Assembly (NCBI GenBank): GCA_018432615.1
Contig: JAHDSQ010000016.1
Span: 1 to 64,000 of the forward strand
DNA length: 64,000 nucleotides
Reading direction: 5' to 3'
From: Clostridia bacterium
GTDB lineage: Bacteria > Bacillota > Peptococcia > DRI-13 > SM3-B62
The position numbers and the translations under genes are program-made. The notes under the pieces were generated by a model that searched no databases, was not told where the DNA came from, and worked only from the letters and a program-made list of their open reading frames with translations. Of the stretch, positions 17,899 to 25,889 are shown in pieces; position 1 is the first letter of the stretch; every line of letters starts with the position of its first letter.

Positions 17899-18603
17899 AT
17901 GAAGCAAGATATACGGCATACTGATAATTTTTTAAAAGGGCTGACAACCTTAACAGGACTGCCCTATAAAAAAGTTCAGCGGTATGTAAAAGAAAATAAC
18001 CCCTTTAACATTCTGGAGCATCCCCGTATCATGGAACCAAATGAAAAGCAGCTTGAAAAGATAGGCTTGCTCAATGAGTTTATTGCCTCGTACAACATTT
18101 TGAAATTCTATGAGAGCAATGAAAAGGTAGTGCTTAATTCATCAACCTTATCAGGTCAGTATTTCTTAGCCCTTTTGGGGGGAATGAAGGATAAAGAAAG
18201 GTTTATGGTGGCTTTTTTAGATAGCGGAAATAATATAATCGAAACAAAAACCATGTCGGAAGGAAGTATCGGACAAACAGCAGTATATCCAAGAGAAATA
18301 TTGAAATATGCTCTTGCCTGTGATTGCAATGCAATGATTTTAGCCCATAATCATCCTGGAGGTTCCAAAAATTTTTCTCCGGAAGATAAGGCACTGACAC
18401 AGAGGATCGTTGATATTTTTCATCCCCTAGAAATAAAAATTTTAGACCACATAATTGTAAGCGGTGTAAGCTATTCTTCCATGGCGGAAAAAGGGATACT
18501 TCCGAATCAATGCAAAGGTACGGCAAATTATGAAGAGATAGCATTAGGCCCAATACCTTTGGAAGAAAAGCGTAATAGGTTTAAATATACACACTCACGT
18601 TAA
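17899..18603 (+). CDS. radC: RadC/JAB-domain protein
   Basis: A protein of 234 residues. The JAB/MPN metal site is intact: HNHPGG (about 153-158) followed by the serine/aspartate of PEDKALTQRI, and the RFMVAFLDSGNNII strand-turn before it. RadC-like proteins are common cargo of plasmids and integrative elements; their biochemical role is unsettled (the original repair phenotype was misassigned). The usual N-terminal helix-hairpin-helix is weak here. GGGGGCAGG precedes the ATG at 17899. Confidence 0.85.
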   Translation: MKQDIRHTDNFLKGLTTLTGLPYKKVQRYVKENNPFNILEHPRIMEPNEKQLEKIGLLNEFIASYNILKFYESNEKVVLNSSTLSGQYFLALLGGMKDKERFMVAFLDSGNNIIETKTMSEGSIGQTAVYPREILKYALACDCNAMILAHNHPGGSKNFSPEDKALTQRIVDIFHPLEIKILDHIIVSGVSYSSMAEKGILPNQCKGTANYEEIALGPIPLEEKRNRFKYTHSR

Positions 18604-18717
18604 TATAAAAAAGCCATCGCAAACCATAAAGAGAGTGGGTAGCTTTGCAGGCCTTGTTTTTGTCCTATATTTTGTGAGGTTTTTTCTTTACCTAAACACA
18701 ACGTCGCTGTTTGTGTA

Positions 18718-18746
18718 TTGACAAATTGGTAAAATTAACATATACT
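18718..18746 (+). promoter_or_regulatory. Sigma-A promoter of the tetR gene
   Basis: TTGACA (18718-18723), a 17-base spacer and TATACT (18741-18746) form a near-consensus vegetative promoter. The palindromic operator begins 4 bases downstream, over the transcription start, which predicts autorepression. Confidence 0.8.
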
Positions 18747-18750
18747 AATT

Positions 18751-18767
18751 ATACCGACGGTCGGTAT
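18751..18767. promoter_or_regulatory. TetR-family operator, copy 1
   Basis: ATACCGACGGTCGGTAT is a perfect 8-1-8 palindrome placed on the start region of the tetR promoter. A sequence with the same outer arms recurs upstream of the phosphotransferase-like gene. Confidence 0.75.
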
Positions 18768-18795
18768 AAAATGTTTAATATTGAGAGGTTTTAAT

Positions 18796-19497
18796 ATGGT
18801 TGAATCATCAAAAAACTATAGCAACAGAAAGAACGAATTTATGATGGCAGCACTGGAGCTCTTTTGCAAGAAAGGGTATGAGAACACGACAATAAACGAT
18901 ATTATCGATGAGTTGAGTGTTTCTAAAGGCGCTTTTTATCACTATTTCGACTCAAAGGAAGACGTTATTGTAGCCTTGGCAAAATATTTTTCAGAGAGAG
19001 CGGCCAAGATAATCAGCGAAATTTTTAAGCGGACAGATTTGTCCGCGGTAGAAAAAATGAACAAGGGTTTTGAATCCATCAACGAATACAAGATAAAAGA
19101 AAGAGAGTACCATTCCAAATTTAAAGCTTCTATTGAAGGTGAAGAAAACCTGAAACTTCAGCACAAAATAGTGTTTTTCATGAAGCAGGATGTAATCCCC
19201 CTGTATGAAGAGCTTATTGGCAAAGGTGTTGAGGAAGACGTTTTTGGAGATCCGGTCAATTCCCATGAGCTTGCAGAGTTTTTTCTTAATACGATTTTTG
19301 ACTTAAACACATCGGTTCACGAGATCGAAAGAGAGCTATATGGTGACAAAAACAAAGGAAACCATCGAGAGCTTCTTAAAAAGCTGGATGAAAAAGTGCG
19401 TTTTTACGAAGTAATGCTGGAAAGGATTTTTCAGTTGCAAAATGGCTCTTTTGATTTACGGACGCCATATTTAAAAAAGGTTAAGGGAGTGGGGTAA
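18796..19497 (+). CDS. TetR/AcrR family transcriptional repressor
   Basis: A protein of 233 residues. The N-terminal helix-turn-helix is typical (ALELFCKKGYENTTINDI, SKGAFYHYFDSKEDV, about 17-60). The remaining 170 residues form the ligand-binding and dimerisation part. It probably represses itself and the downstream enzyme and exporter genes through the two matching palindromes, with release by the drug or metabolite they handle; that is inference from layout. GAGAGG precedes the ATG at 18796. Confidence 0.9.
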   Translation: MVESSKNYSNRKNEFMMAALELFCKKGYENTTINDIIDELSVSKGAFYHYFDSKEDVIVALAKYFSERAAKIISEIFKRTDLSAVEKMNKGFESINEYKIKEREYHSKFKASIEGEENLKLQHKIVFFMKQDVIPLYEELIGKGVEEDVFGDPVNSHELAEFFLNTIFDLNTSVHEIERELYGDKNKGNHRELLKKLDEKVRFYEVMLERIFQLQNGSFDLRTPYLKKVKGVG

Positions 19498-19514
19498 AAA
19501 TTTTTATCCCGAAC

Positions 19515-19531
19515 ATACCGTCGGTCGGTAT
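19515..19531. promoter_or_regulatory. TetR-family operator, copy 2
   Basis: ATACCGTCGGTCGGTAT shares the outer arms of copy 1 (ATACCG and CGGTAT, with the same CGGT core) and lies between tetR and the next gene, 89 bases before its start. A TATATT box at 19529-19534 overlaps it, but I see no good -35 box. Confidence 0.7.
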
Positions 19532-19619
19532 ATTATCCCGAAAAGCAATATTTCATGATATTCTCAAGTGCTGCCGCAGGGGTAATTTTCTGGGCGCAAA
19601 ATGACGGAGGAGGTATTTT

Positions 19620-22289
19620 ATGAAAAGTTTTAAGTTTGTGCGATTTTTAAAAGAAATTGAGAAAAATGATTTGCTCCTGGCCGGAGGAAAAGGAGCAAAC
19701 CTGGGCGAGATGCTCAAGGCCGGTTTGCCCGTGCCGGAGGGCTTTGTTCTGCTGGTGAATTCCTACCAAAGATTTACCGAGTATAACAACCTGGGAAAAA
19801 ATATTGAAAAGCTTCTTGCTGAAACAAATCATGAGCAGCCTGAAGCTGTAAAAGAAGCAACAACGGAAATTAAGAAATGGTTTTTCAGCGGCGAAATACC
19901 GGCGGATATAAAAAAAGAGATCGATGAAATCTACAGGGAATTAGGAGAGCCCCAGGTAGCGGTTCGTTCGTCAGCCACGGCGGAGGATTTGCCAGGGGCC
20001 TCCTTTGCAGGCCAGTACTCCACTTTTTTAAATGTAAAAGGCAAAGAAGCGCTTTATGAATCCATAAAAAAATGCTGGGCTTCATTATGGAATGAAAGAG
20101 CGGTATCCTACCGGGCGAAGCAGAATATCCACAATCAGGATTTAGCTCATGGCGTTGTGGTCCAAAAGCTGGTCAACGCAGAGAAATCGGGAATCCTGTT
20201 CACAGCCAATCCGGTAAACGGAAGAAGAGACGAAATATCACTCAATGCTTCATGGGGCCTGGGAGAGGCCATCGTCGGCGGGGAAGTAGATCCCGACCAG
20301 TGGGTGATTAACAAAAAAACCGGCAAAACAGTGAGGGAATATTCGGCCGTCAAGAAAGTAATGACCATGAGAATAGAGCAAGGCATAGAACTGGTCCCCG
20401 TGGCACCGGAAAAGCAGGAACAAATCACTCTGAATGAAAGGGAAAGAAGAGAGCTTCTGGCTTTGGCCGTAAAGGTGGAAAATCACTATGGAATTCCTCA
20501 GGATATAGAATGGGCCTTTGAAGAGGGCGTATTTTATCTGGTGCAAACCAGGCCTATTACCACTCTGTACCCAATGCCTCAGCCCGAGGATACAGGCGAT
20601 CAGTTAAGGATTTATATGAACCTGATGATGTGGAGACAGGGCATGAGTGGTCCCATTACCCCCATGGGGGTGGAGTTTTTTATCACGGCGGTAAAAAATA
20701 TATTACTCAAAAAAAAGAGCCGCCGGTCGGCGGTATGGCTGAAAAGTTCGGGAGGCAGGATTTTTGCCGATGTTACGGAACTGCTAAGGCTTGAACAGGT
20801 ATTGTCCAGGCTGCGGGAAAATAGAATCCCCGCCCTCTTCGATACCGAACCCATCACCTTCAAAGCCCTGTCCCAGGTTGCTGAGAGAAATCTGTCGGAA
20901 CTCAAGCAGTATAAAAAATCGGTCATTAGCTTATTGTTCGGAATAATCTCAAACCTTGGCTTTGGAATCATCCGGATTAAAATGCTTTCCAGGCTCAGAG
21001 AGATTCACGGAGCAATATCCCCGCGAAAAGCGGCAATAAAGGCTGCCGAATTTGGCCGCAATCAAATTACGGGTCTGAAAGAAAGAAGGAAACGTCTTAA
21101 AACAACAAAAGAGAAACTGCAATTCGTAGAACGCGAGTCCACTACCATCTTTTTCGATATTGGATACGGGATGATCTTCTGGCTTATTCCACCCCTTAAT
21201 GCGTTGCCCCAGGCCGTAAAGATTATAGACAAATATACCGGGGCAAAGGATGCGCATCCAGTTTCAAAAATGGGAGCGGACATAACAGATCTGGATAAGG
21301 TAAAAAGAGCGGTATTCAACAGCGTGACGACTGAAATGGGAATGGACCTTTTGCAAATAGCTGAGAAACTGGACCGTGCCGGGGAGGCCCCCTCGCCTGA
21401 GCACCCGGAAATCAGGCAATTTCTGCTTAAATACGGTCACAGGGCTATTGAAGAAATAGATATCGGAGTGTCCAGGTGGACGGAAGAGCCTATGTATGTG
21501 GTCGATTTAATCCGTTCCTACATTGAGCAAAAAACCTATCGGGAAGGTATCGACCGGTTTTACCGGGACAGAGAGGAAGCCGAGCGGGCAATAAAAAACA
21601 TTACTTCCCACCTGAGAGCAAAAGGAGCCCGTGGGGATGCCAAAAAGGTTGAAAAGCTTCTTAAAATACACAGGGAAATGTTCGGCTACAGGGAACTGCC
21701 CAAGTCCATTCTTGTCCAGGGCATCGGCATCGTTAGAGATGTCCTGAAGGAAATAGGTGAAGAACTGAAGGCCGAAGGCAGGCTGGACGACATAAACGAC
21801 GTATTTTTTGTAACCGTTCGAGATATCAATTCAGGTTCAAGGCTTCAGGAAACGGCAAAGCGGAACCGGGAAGAATACCAAAGAGAGCTGAACAGAACCC
21901 CTGTTCCCCGCGTGATGACCAGCACCGGGGAGACCGTCTATGCTGCCGTTGAAGATGAAAACGCCGATGCCTACAGGGGAATTCCCGCTTCGCCGGGAGT
22001 TTGCGAAGGCCCGGTCAGAATATTGAAGCGCCCCGAAGAAGGCGACAGGCTGAAGAAGGGTGAAATACTGGTGACAGCATCGACAAACCCTGCCTGGACA
22101 CCCCTGTTTCTGAGAATTGGCGGGTTGATCATGGAGACAGGTGCACCCATGTCCCATGGTCCGGTTGTAGCCAGAGAATATGGTGTTCCGGCAATCATTG
22201 GAGTAAAAGACGCGACAGTCAAGCTGCGGGACGGTCAGATGGTCCGCATAAACGGAGAAACGGGTGCGGTCGAGGTTCTAAGCACATGA
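19620..22289 (+). CDS. Rifampin-phosphotransferase / PEP synthase-like enzyme
   Basis: A protein of 889 residues with the three-part layout of rifamycin-inactivating phosphotransferases and PEP synthases. The ATP-grasp domain starts GGKGANLGEM (about 22-31) and has AVRSSATAEDLPGASFAGQY (about 113-132). The middle domain contains FLLKYGHRAIEEIDI followed by SRW, similar to the stretch in Rph enzymes. The C-terminal swivelling domain carries METGAPMSHGPVVAREYG with the phosphate-accepting His at about 846. Rph splits ATP and phosphorylates rifamycins to inactivate them. A small organic substrate is likely, but rifampin itself is not proven. A TetR regulator lies upstream and the exporter overlaps its stop by 4 bases, so this is a resistance-type cassette. 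Confidence 0.75.
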   Translation: MKSFKFVRFLKEIEKNDLLLAGGKGANLGEMLKAGLPVPEGFVLLVNSYQRFTEYNNLGKNIEKLLAETNHEQPEAVKEATTEIKKWFFSGEIPADIKKEIDEIYRELGEPQVAVRSSATAEDLPGASFAGQYSTFLNVKGKEALYESIKKCWASLWNERAVSYRAKQNIHNQDLAHGVVVQKLVNAEKSGILFTANPVNGRRDEISLNASWGLGEAIVGGEVDPDQWVINKKTGKTVREYSAVKKVMTMRIEQGIELVPVAPEKQEQITLNERERRELLALAVKVENHYGIPQDIEWAFEEGVFYLVQTRPITTLYPMPQPEDTGDQLRIYMNLMMWRQGMSGPITPMGVEFFITAVKNILLKKKSRRSAVWLKSSGGRIFADVTELLRLEQVLSRLRENRIPALFDTEPITFKALSQVAERNLSELKQYKKSVISLLFGIISNLGFGIIRIKMLSRLREIHGAISPRKAAIKAAEFGRNQITGLKERRKRLKTTKEKLQFVERESTTIFFDIGYGMIFWLIPPLNALPQAVKIIDKYTGAKDAHPVSKMGADITDLDKVKRAVFNSVTTEMGMDLLQIAEKLDRAGEAPSPEHPEIRQFLLKYGHRAIEEIDIGVSRWTEEPMYVVDLIRSYIEQKTYREGIDRFYRDREEAERAIKNITSHLRAKGARGDAKKVEKLLKIHREMFGYRELPKSILVQGIGIVRDVLKEIGEELKAEGRLDDINDVFFVTVRDINSGSRLQETAKRNREEYQRELNRTPVPRVMTSTGETVYAAVEDENADAYRGIPASPGVCEGPVRILKRPEEGDRLKKGEILVTASTNPAWTPLFLRIGGLIMETGAPMSHGPVVAREYGVPAIIGVKDATVKLRDGQMVRINGETGAVEVLST

Positions 22290-23449
22290 ATAAGAAAAAT
22301 CTGATAATTCTCTTTCTAAGCATGGTCATTGCCACGCTGGGATTTGGAATCGCGCTGACGGTGCTGCCTTTTTTTATCGAAGATCTGGGCGGGGGTGGAA
22401 CTGAATTTGGGATTCTCATGGCGCTTTTCGGCCTCATGCAGTTTCTGTTTGCCCCGGTATGGGGAAAGGTATCGGATAAATATGGCAGAAAACCTATATT
22501 GATTGTGGGAATGATCGGGCTGGTTACCGCCATGTTGTTTTTTGGGTTGGCCAAGGAGATCTGGATGCTTTATGCAGCCCAAATAGCATCGGGAATCTTG
22601 TCAAGCGCAATTTTTCCTGCGGCAATGGCCTATGCCGGCGACAGCAGTGATGAGAACAGCAGAAGCTCTGCAATGGGTAAAATAGGAGCTGCCGCAGGCC
22701 TGGGCAGCATTATAGGCCCCGGTTTGGGCGGGTTATTGGGAGAAATTTCGTTTGCCGTCCCTTTTTTCGCAGCGTCGGGGTTGTGCCTGATAACTTGCTT
22801 TGTCATATTATGGGGGCTCCCCGAATCGCTGTCAATTGAAAAAAGAGCGTCAAAGGTAAAGATAACGGATATCATGGAAGTAAAGAGTATCCGTCAGGCA
22901 ATTTCCGGCCCTCTTGCCTTTTTTCTGTTTATTGCGTTTGCTGTGAATTTCGGCAATTCAAATTTTACCGGCTCGTATGCCTTTTACTCATCGGCAAGGT
23001 TTGATTTTGGGGCCGAAGAAGTAGGCGCTATACTCATGGTGGCAGGCCTGTTTTATGCAATATCTCAGGGTGTGCTGGTAGCTCCGCTGACAAAAAAGCT
23101 GGGTGAAGTTAGGCTGATAAAATTGTCTCTGCTTGGAGCTTCCGTTGGCTTTGTACTGATGCTGCTCGCATATGACTATGCCACTATACTGATAACGGTG
23201 GGACTATTTGTTTTGTTCATTGCCCTGCTGCGCACCGCAACACTTGCAGTTATCTCAAAAAAATCTACGGACAATCAGGGGTCCGCCATGGGCCTGGCAG
23301 AATCCTGTATGAGCCTGGGGAGAATAATTGGGCCTTTGTGGGCCGGATATATATTTGACGTTAATATACTGTACCCTTATTTAAGCGGAGCGTTGTTTTT
23401 TATGTTGATGTTTTTCACCAGTTTAATGCGAGGGAAAAAGGTTCCTTAA
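22286..23449 (+). CDS. MFS multidrug-type transporter
   Basis: A protein of 387 residues with 12 predicted membrane helices. The MFS motif A is clear in the first loop (GKVSDKYGRKP, about 66-76). The N-terminal start overlaps the stop of the phosphotransferase-like gene (ATGA), so the two are coupled and likely act on the same compound: chemical inactivation plus export. Drug/proton antiport is typical of the subfamily; the substrate is unknown. Confidence 0.9.
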   Translation: MNKKNLIILFLSMVIATLGFGIALTVLPFFIEDLGGGGTEFGILMALFGLMQFLFAPVWGKVSDKYGRKPILIVGMIGLVTAMLFFGLAKEIWMLYAAQIASGILSSAIFPAAMAYAGDSSDENSRSSAMGKIGAAAGLGSIIGPGLGGLLGEISFAVPFFAASGLCLITCFVILWGLPESLSIEKRASKVKITDIMEVKSIRQAISGPLAFFLFIAFAVNFGNSNFTGSYAFYSSARFDFGAEEVGAILMVAGLFYAISQGVLVAPLTKKLGEVRLIKLSLLGASVGFVLMLLAYDYATILITVGLFVLFIALLRTATLAVISKKSTDNQGSAMGLAESCMSLGRIIGPLWAGYIFDVNILYPYLSGALFFMLMFFTSLMRGKKVP

Positions 23450-23791
23450 TAGCAAATGCAGTAAATTTTAGGATTAATTTTGTCATTGGATGTATCAGTT
23501 CCTAATGTAGGCAAAGCTTCCGTTTTATGAGTGTTGTTATTTTGTGCGGGTAGTCAAGCTCTCCAAGAATACTTACTCAATCGACTGTTCCAGGCAGCTT
23601 GTAAGGGCGGCGTTGTCGCCGTCCCCTTTGACCTAATCTATATCATCGGACGCAAAAGGTATATAGCTGCCCTGACGCCTCTTTGAATCCATAAAATAGA
23701 TTATACCCATGCGTGTGTCAAAAACCATCGGGGCCGGTAGCGCGAAAGGAGGGATTTATAACAAATAAAAGCTCTATTACGCTTCCCTTTT
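23450..23791. other. Intergenic, no gene seen
   Basis: About 340 bases between the transporter and the convergent XRE gene. It holds a good ribosome binding site (GAAAGGAGGG near 23746) not followed by a normal start codon, so it may be the scar of a deleted gene. GC content is mixed. I see no clear terminator. Confidence 0.3.
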
Positions 23792-24133
23792 TCAGATGTG
23801 GTTTATGTTTTGACGATCTAGAAGGGCCTTTAGTGTAGCTTTAACAACATTGATTTGGTATTCATTACACAGACATAGAAGGTTGTTTAACTGCTCTAAT
23901 TCGCTGCTTTTACTTTCCAGTTCAGGGTAAAAGATCGTATCTGCGGATATACCTAATTCCCGGACAAGCCGGAACAGGAGATCGTAGCTTGGCTTCTTGT
24001 TTTCGTTTTCAATAGACAGCAGATAGCGAGGCGTTATATTCATGGTTTCAGACAACTGTTCTCGCGTTAGTCCTTTGGTTTTTCTGGCGGTCTTTAAGAT
24101 GATGCCAAGCCTATCAAGTTTATATGGTTCCAT
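23792..24133 (-). CDS. XRE-family regulator
   Basis: A protein of 113 residues. A Cro/CI-type helix-turn-helix occupies about 8-65 (LGIILKTARKTKGLTREQL, NITPRYLLSIENENKKPS). The C-terminal 45 residues are a helical tail. GGAGGTGA precedes the ATG. It is divergent from the sigma-like gene across a hairpin-rich region; in Tn1549-like elements a regulator in this position controls excision and transfer. That role is inferred. Confidence 0.85.
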   Translation of the reverse strand: MEPYKLDRLGIILKTARKTKGLTREQLSETMNITPRYLLSIENENKKPSYDLLFRLVRELGISADTIFYPELESKSSELEQLNNLLCLCNEYQINVVKATLKALLDRQNINHI

Positions 24134-24286
24134 CAGTTCACCTCCAATAACATTTTACAGTTCCTATTTAGACGATGAAACGATATGACAGAACCATATA
24201 TATAGGAAGTATTAGAGCGTATTGGCTAAAAAGCCACATAAATAAGGCTTATATAGATTCTAAACAGGATAAAGGTACTACCCGCC

Positions 24287-24316
24287 CAACAAAAAAAACG
24301 CGAGTTTGGCGGGGGA
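24287..24316. repeat. Imperfect hairpin in control region
   Basis: CCCGCCCAAC pairs with GTTTGGCGGG (one mismatch in 10) around an A-rich loop. It is the first of several hairpins in the gap between the XRE regulator and the sigma-like gene. Confidence 0.45.
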
Positions 24317-24341
24317 TTCTTTATGCCTAAATAATCTTCCC

Positions 24342-24375
24342 CCTCCAAACATGCAAGTTTGGAGGATATTTTATG
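24342..24375 (+). terminator. Hairpin with T-rich tail
   Basis: A perfect 9-bp stem CCTCCAAAC / GTTTGGAGG with a 6-base loop is followed by ATATTTTATG. It could end a short leader transcript or the XRE antisense direction. Confidence 0.5.
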
Positions 24376-24405
24376 CTTATTCATTATTCTTCAAGAATTC
24401 AACGG

Positions 24406-24422
24406 CCGCTATTGAATAGCGG
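24406..24422. repeat. 17-bp palindrome
   Basis: CCGCTATTGAATAGCGG is a perfect 8-1-8 palindrome, of a size suited to a dimeric regulator such as the nearby XRE protein. Binding is not shown by the sequence. Confidence 0.5.
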
Positions 24423-24484
24423 TCAGGTGTGATGAAGCGAACATCATTTTATGTACCGTAATCAATGGTAAACTGTTAAAAAAA

Positions 24485-24547
24485 TCCTATTTTGGTCAGG
24501 GGACAAATGCGGCCATCAAATAGAACCGTCAGAACCCCAAAATAGGA
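24485..24547. repeat. Long-range 11-bp inverted repeat
   Basis: TCCTATTTTGG (24485-24495) is exactly matched by CCAAAATAGGA (24537-24547) with 41 bases between. It lies directly upstream of the attenuator and the sigma-like gene. Confidence 0.6.
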
Positions 24548-24576
24548 CATATAAAAACGGATGTGTCGTAAAAGTT

Positions 24577-24607
24577 CATTTGGATTGTATCCAAGTGAGC
24601 TTTTTTT
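24577..24607 (+). terminator. Attenuator-like hairpin upstream of sigma-like gene
   Basis: CATTTGGAT / ATCCAAGTG (9 bp, one wobble, loop of 3) is followed within 3 bases by seven T residues and lies about 90 bases before the sigma-like start. That is the form of a transcription attenuator. A 59-codon ORF (24561-24740) runs through it and overlaps the gene start; I cannot say if it is a leader peptide or chance. Confidence 0.6.
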
Positions 24608-24693
24608 GTCGTATAAAGGGGAACTGTGTCGGATGCCGCTCTCCACCCTCTGTTTTGGTTTTGCACAAAAAAATCAAAATGGAGGTTTGCAAT

Positions 24694-25113
24694 ATGAAAA
24701 AAGTCAATTTACGGGACTATTACCCGTTTTATCAATCTGATTTTTTTATTGAAGTAGCAGACGAAATCGCAGAACTGCTCAAACAGTTTGAACGAAAAGA
24801 GCACGCTAATTTTGAACGTAGGCGAGTTCACAGGGCTTATTACTCACTGGATGCAGGCGACGGGATTGAAAGGGATGTTATCCTTTTGGTATTATCGCCG
24901 CAGGAGATCTACGAGCGAAAACTCAGCTATCAGGAGTTGTACGCCGCTATCAGCAGCCTGCCGGAAAAACAGGCAAAGCGCATTTATGCTCATTTTTTCT
25001 TCAATATGAGCAAAGCGCAAATAGCTAGGATTGAAGGCGTAGACTCAAGCTCCGTAAAGGAGTCCATCGAGAGGGGACTTAAACGTATGGAAAAATTTCT
25101 AAAAAAATTATAG
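24694..25113 (+). CDS. Sigma-70-like regulatory protein
   Basis: A protein of 139 residues. The C-terminal half has the sigma region 4 pattern (ISSLPEKQAKRIYAHFFFN, then SKAQIARIEGVDSSSVKESI, a helix-turn-helix). The N-terminal half is reduced and lacks a clear region 2, as in the small sigma-like factors of Tn916 and CTn elements, which regulate the element itself. TGGAGG precedes the ATG at 24694; the longer frame upstream runs through the attenuator and is not used. Confidence 0.75.
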   Translation: MKKVNLRDYYPFYQSDFFIEVADEIAELLKQFERKEHANFERRRVHRAYYSLDAGDGIERDVILLVLSPQEIYERKLSYQELYAAISSLPEKQAKRIYAHFFFNMSKAQIARIEGVDSSSVKESIERGLKRMEKFLKKL

Positions 25114-25666
25114 GAATGTCCATTCAGACCCCCTCGTTTTGCCTGAAAAATCTGCTGATTGTTAGAGGGACATGGCTACCCCGCCCTCGTTTGCTCTTTG
25201 ACAACCGAATAGGCGTTTTCCGGTACGTTCCCCGTATGTCCTGAGAGGGACAGCCAGATTGCAGGTACGCCATGATCACCTGAACGACATTTGCTGGAGG
25301 CATACAAAGCATCCGCGTCTGCTGTGCATTGGGTGCGGCAAAGGTGCGAGCGATCGATACCCGTGCAATAAATAGGCGATGGTTACATTTAAGGCGATGA
25401 CACATACGAGGGATAATGATACTTCCGTCCAGCCACAGCCCCGCGAAGCGGGAACACGCAATGGGGGCGGCTCGGTGAGAACCACGGAGAGGTGTAATTC
25501 CTATGAAGATGGTCAACCGCCATCTGCCGGACAAAGCCATGAAAAGATAGACCAAAACAGAAATGCAGGTTAGGGGTGCGCTATAATATATGACTATTTG
25601 AAAAAAGCGCATCCCTGATACTGCAAAAAATATAGAAATTAGTGATTGTGAGGACGGAGGGGTTTT
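25114..25666. other. GC-rich region without a clear gene
   Basis: About 550 bases between the sigma-like gene and the small SHOCT-like gene. Open frames exist on both strands but none has a ribosome binding site or a recognisable protein. Composition is richer in GC and CpG than its neighbours. It could be a degenerate gene, a structured RNA or part of the excision control region. Confidence 0.35.
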
Positions 25667-25813
25667 ATGAAAGATAAATTGATTCGATATAGTATGCAAA
25701 TTGCTATGTTGAGGCAATTATTGACCTTGGCTTTGATCACTGAGAAGGAATTTGCATTAATTAAAAATAAGCTTATGCAGGACTATGGCGTAGTTTCAGA
25801 CCTGACATCTTAA
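25667..25813 (+). CDS. SHOCT-like small protein, 48 residues
   Basis: The product starts MKDKLIRYSMQIAMLRQL and continues into ALITEKEFALIKNKLMQDYG, the short-helix pattern of SHOCT domains (L-x-L-I-T-x-x-E-F-x-x-I-K). CGGAGGGG precedes the ATG. Such proteins commonly sit just upstream of large serine recombinases in clostridial elements and may assist integration or excision. It is 76 bases from the recombinase. Confidence 0.75.
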   Translation: MKDKLIRYSMQIAMLRQLLTLALITEKEFALIKNKLMQDYGVVSDLTS

Positions 25814-25889
25814 TTCGTACATTTGTCAGATATTCAATAGATTATTATACTGATTCCGTAATAATAAAAGCTGAAAGGAGGATTTTCTG

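Noticed and set aside
20250-20546. Minus-strand frames in the phosphotransferase-like gene
   Set aside because: Shadow frames with no start signals.
24561-24740. A 59-codon ORF through the attenuator upstream of the sigma-like gene
   Set aside because: It lacks a good ribosome binding site and overlaps the sigma-like gene start; kept only as a possible leader in the attenuator note.
25124-25717. A 197-codon minus-strand frame in the GC-rich stretch
   Set aside because: No ribosome binding site, no recognisable domain, and it overlaps the well-supported SHOCT-like gene on the other strand.
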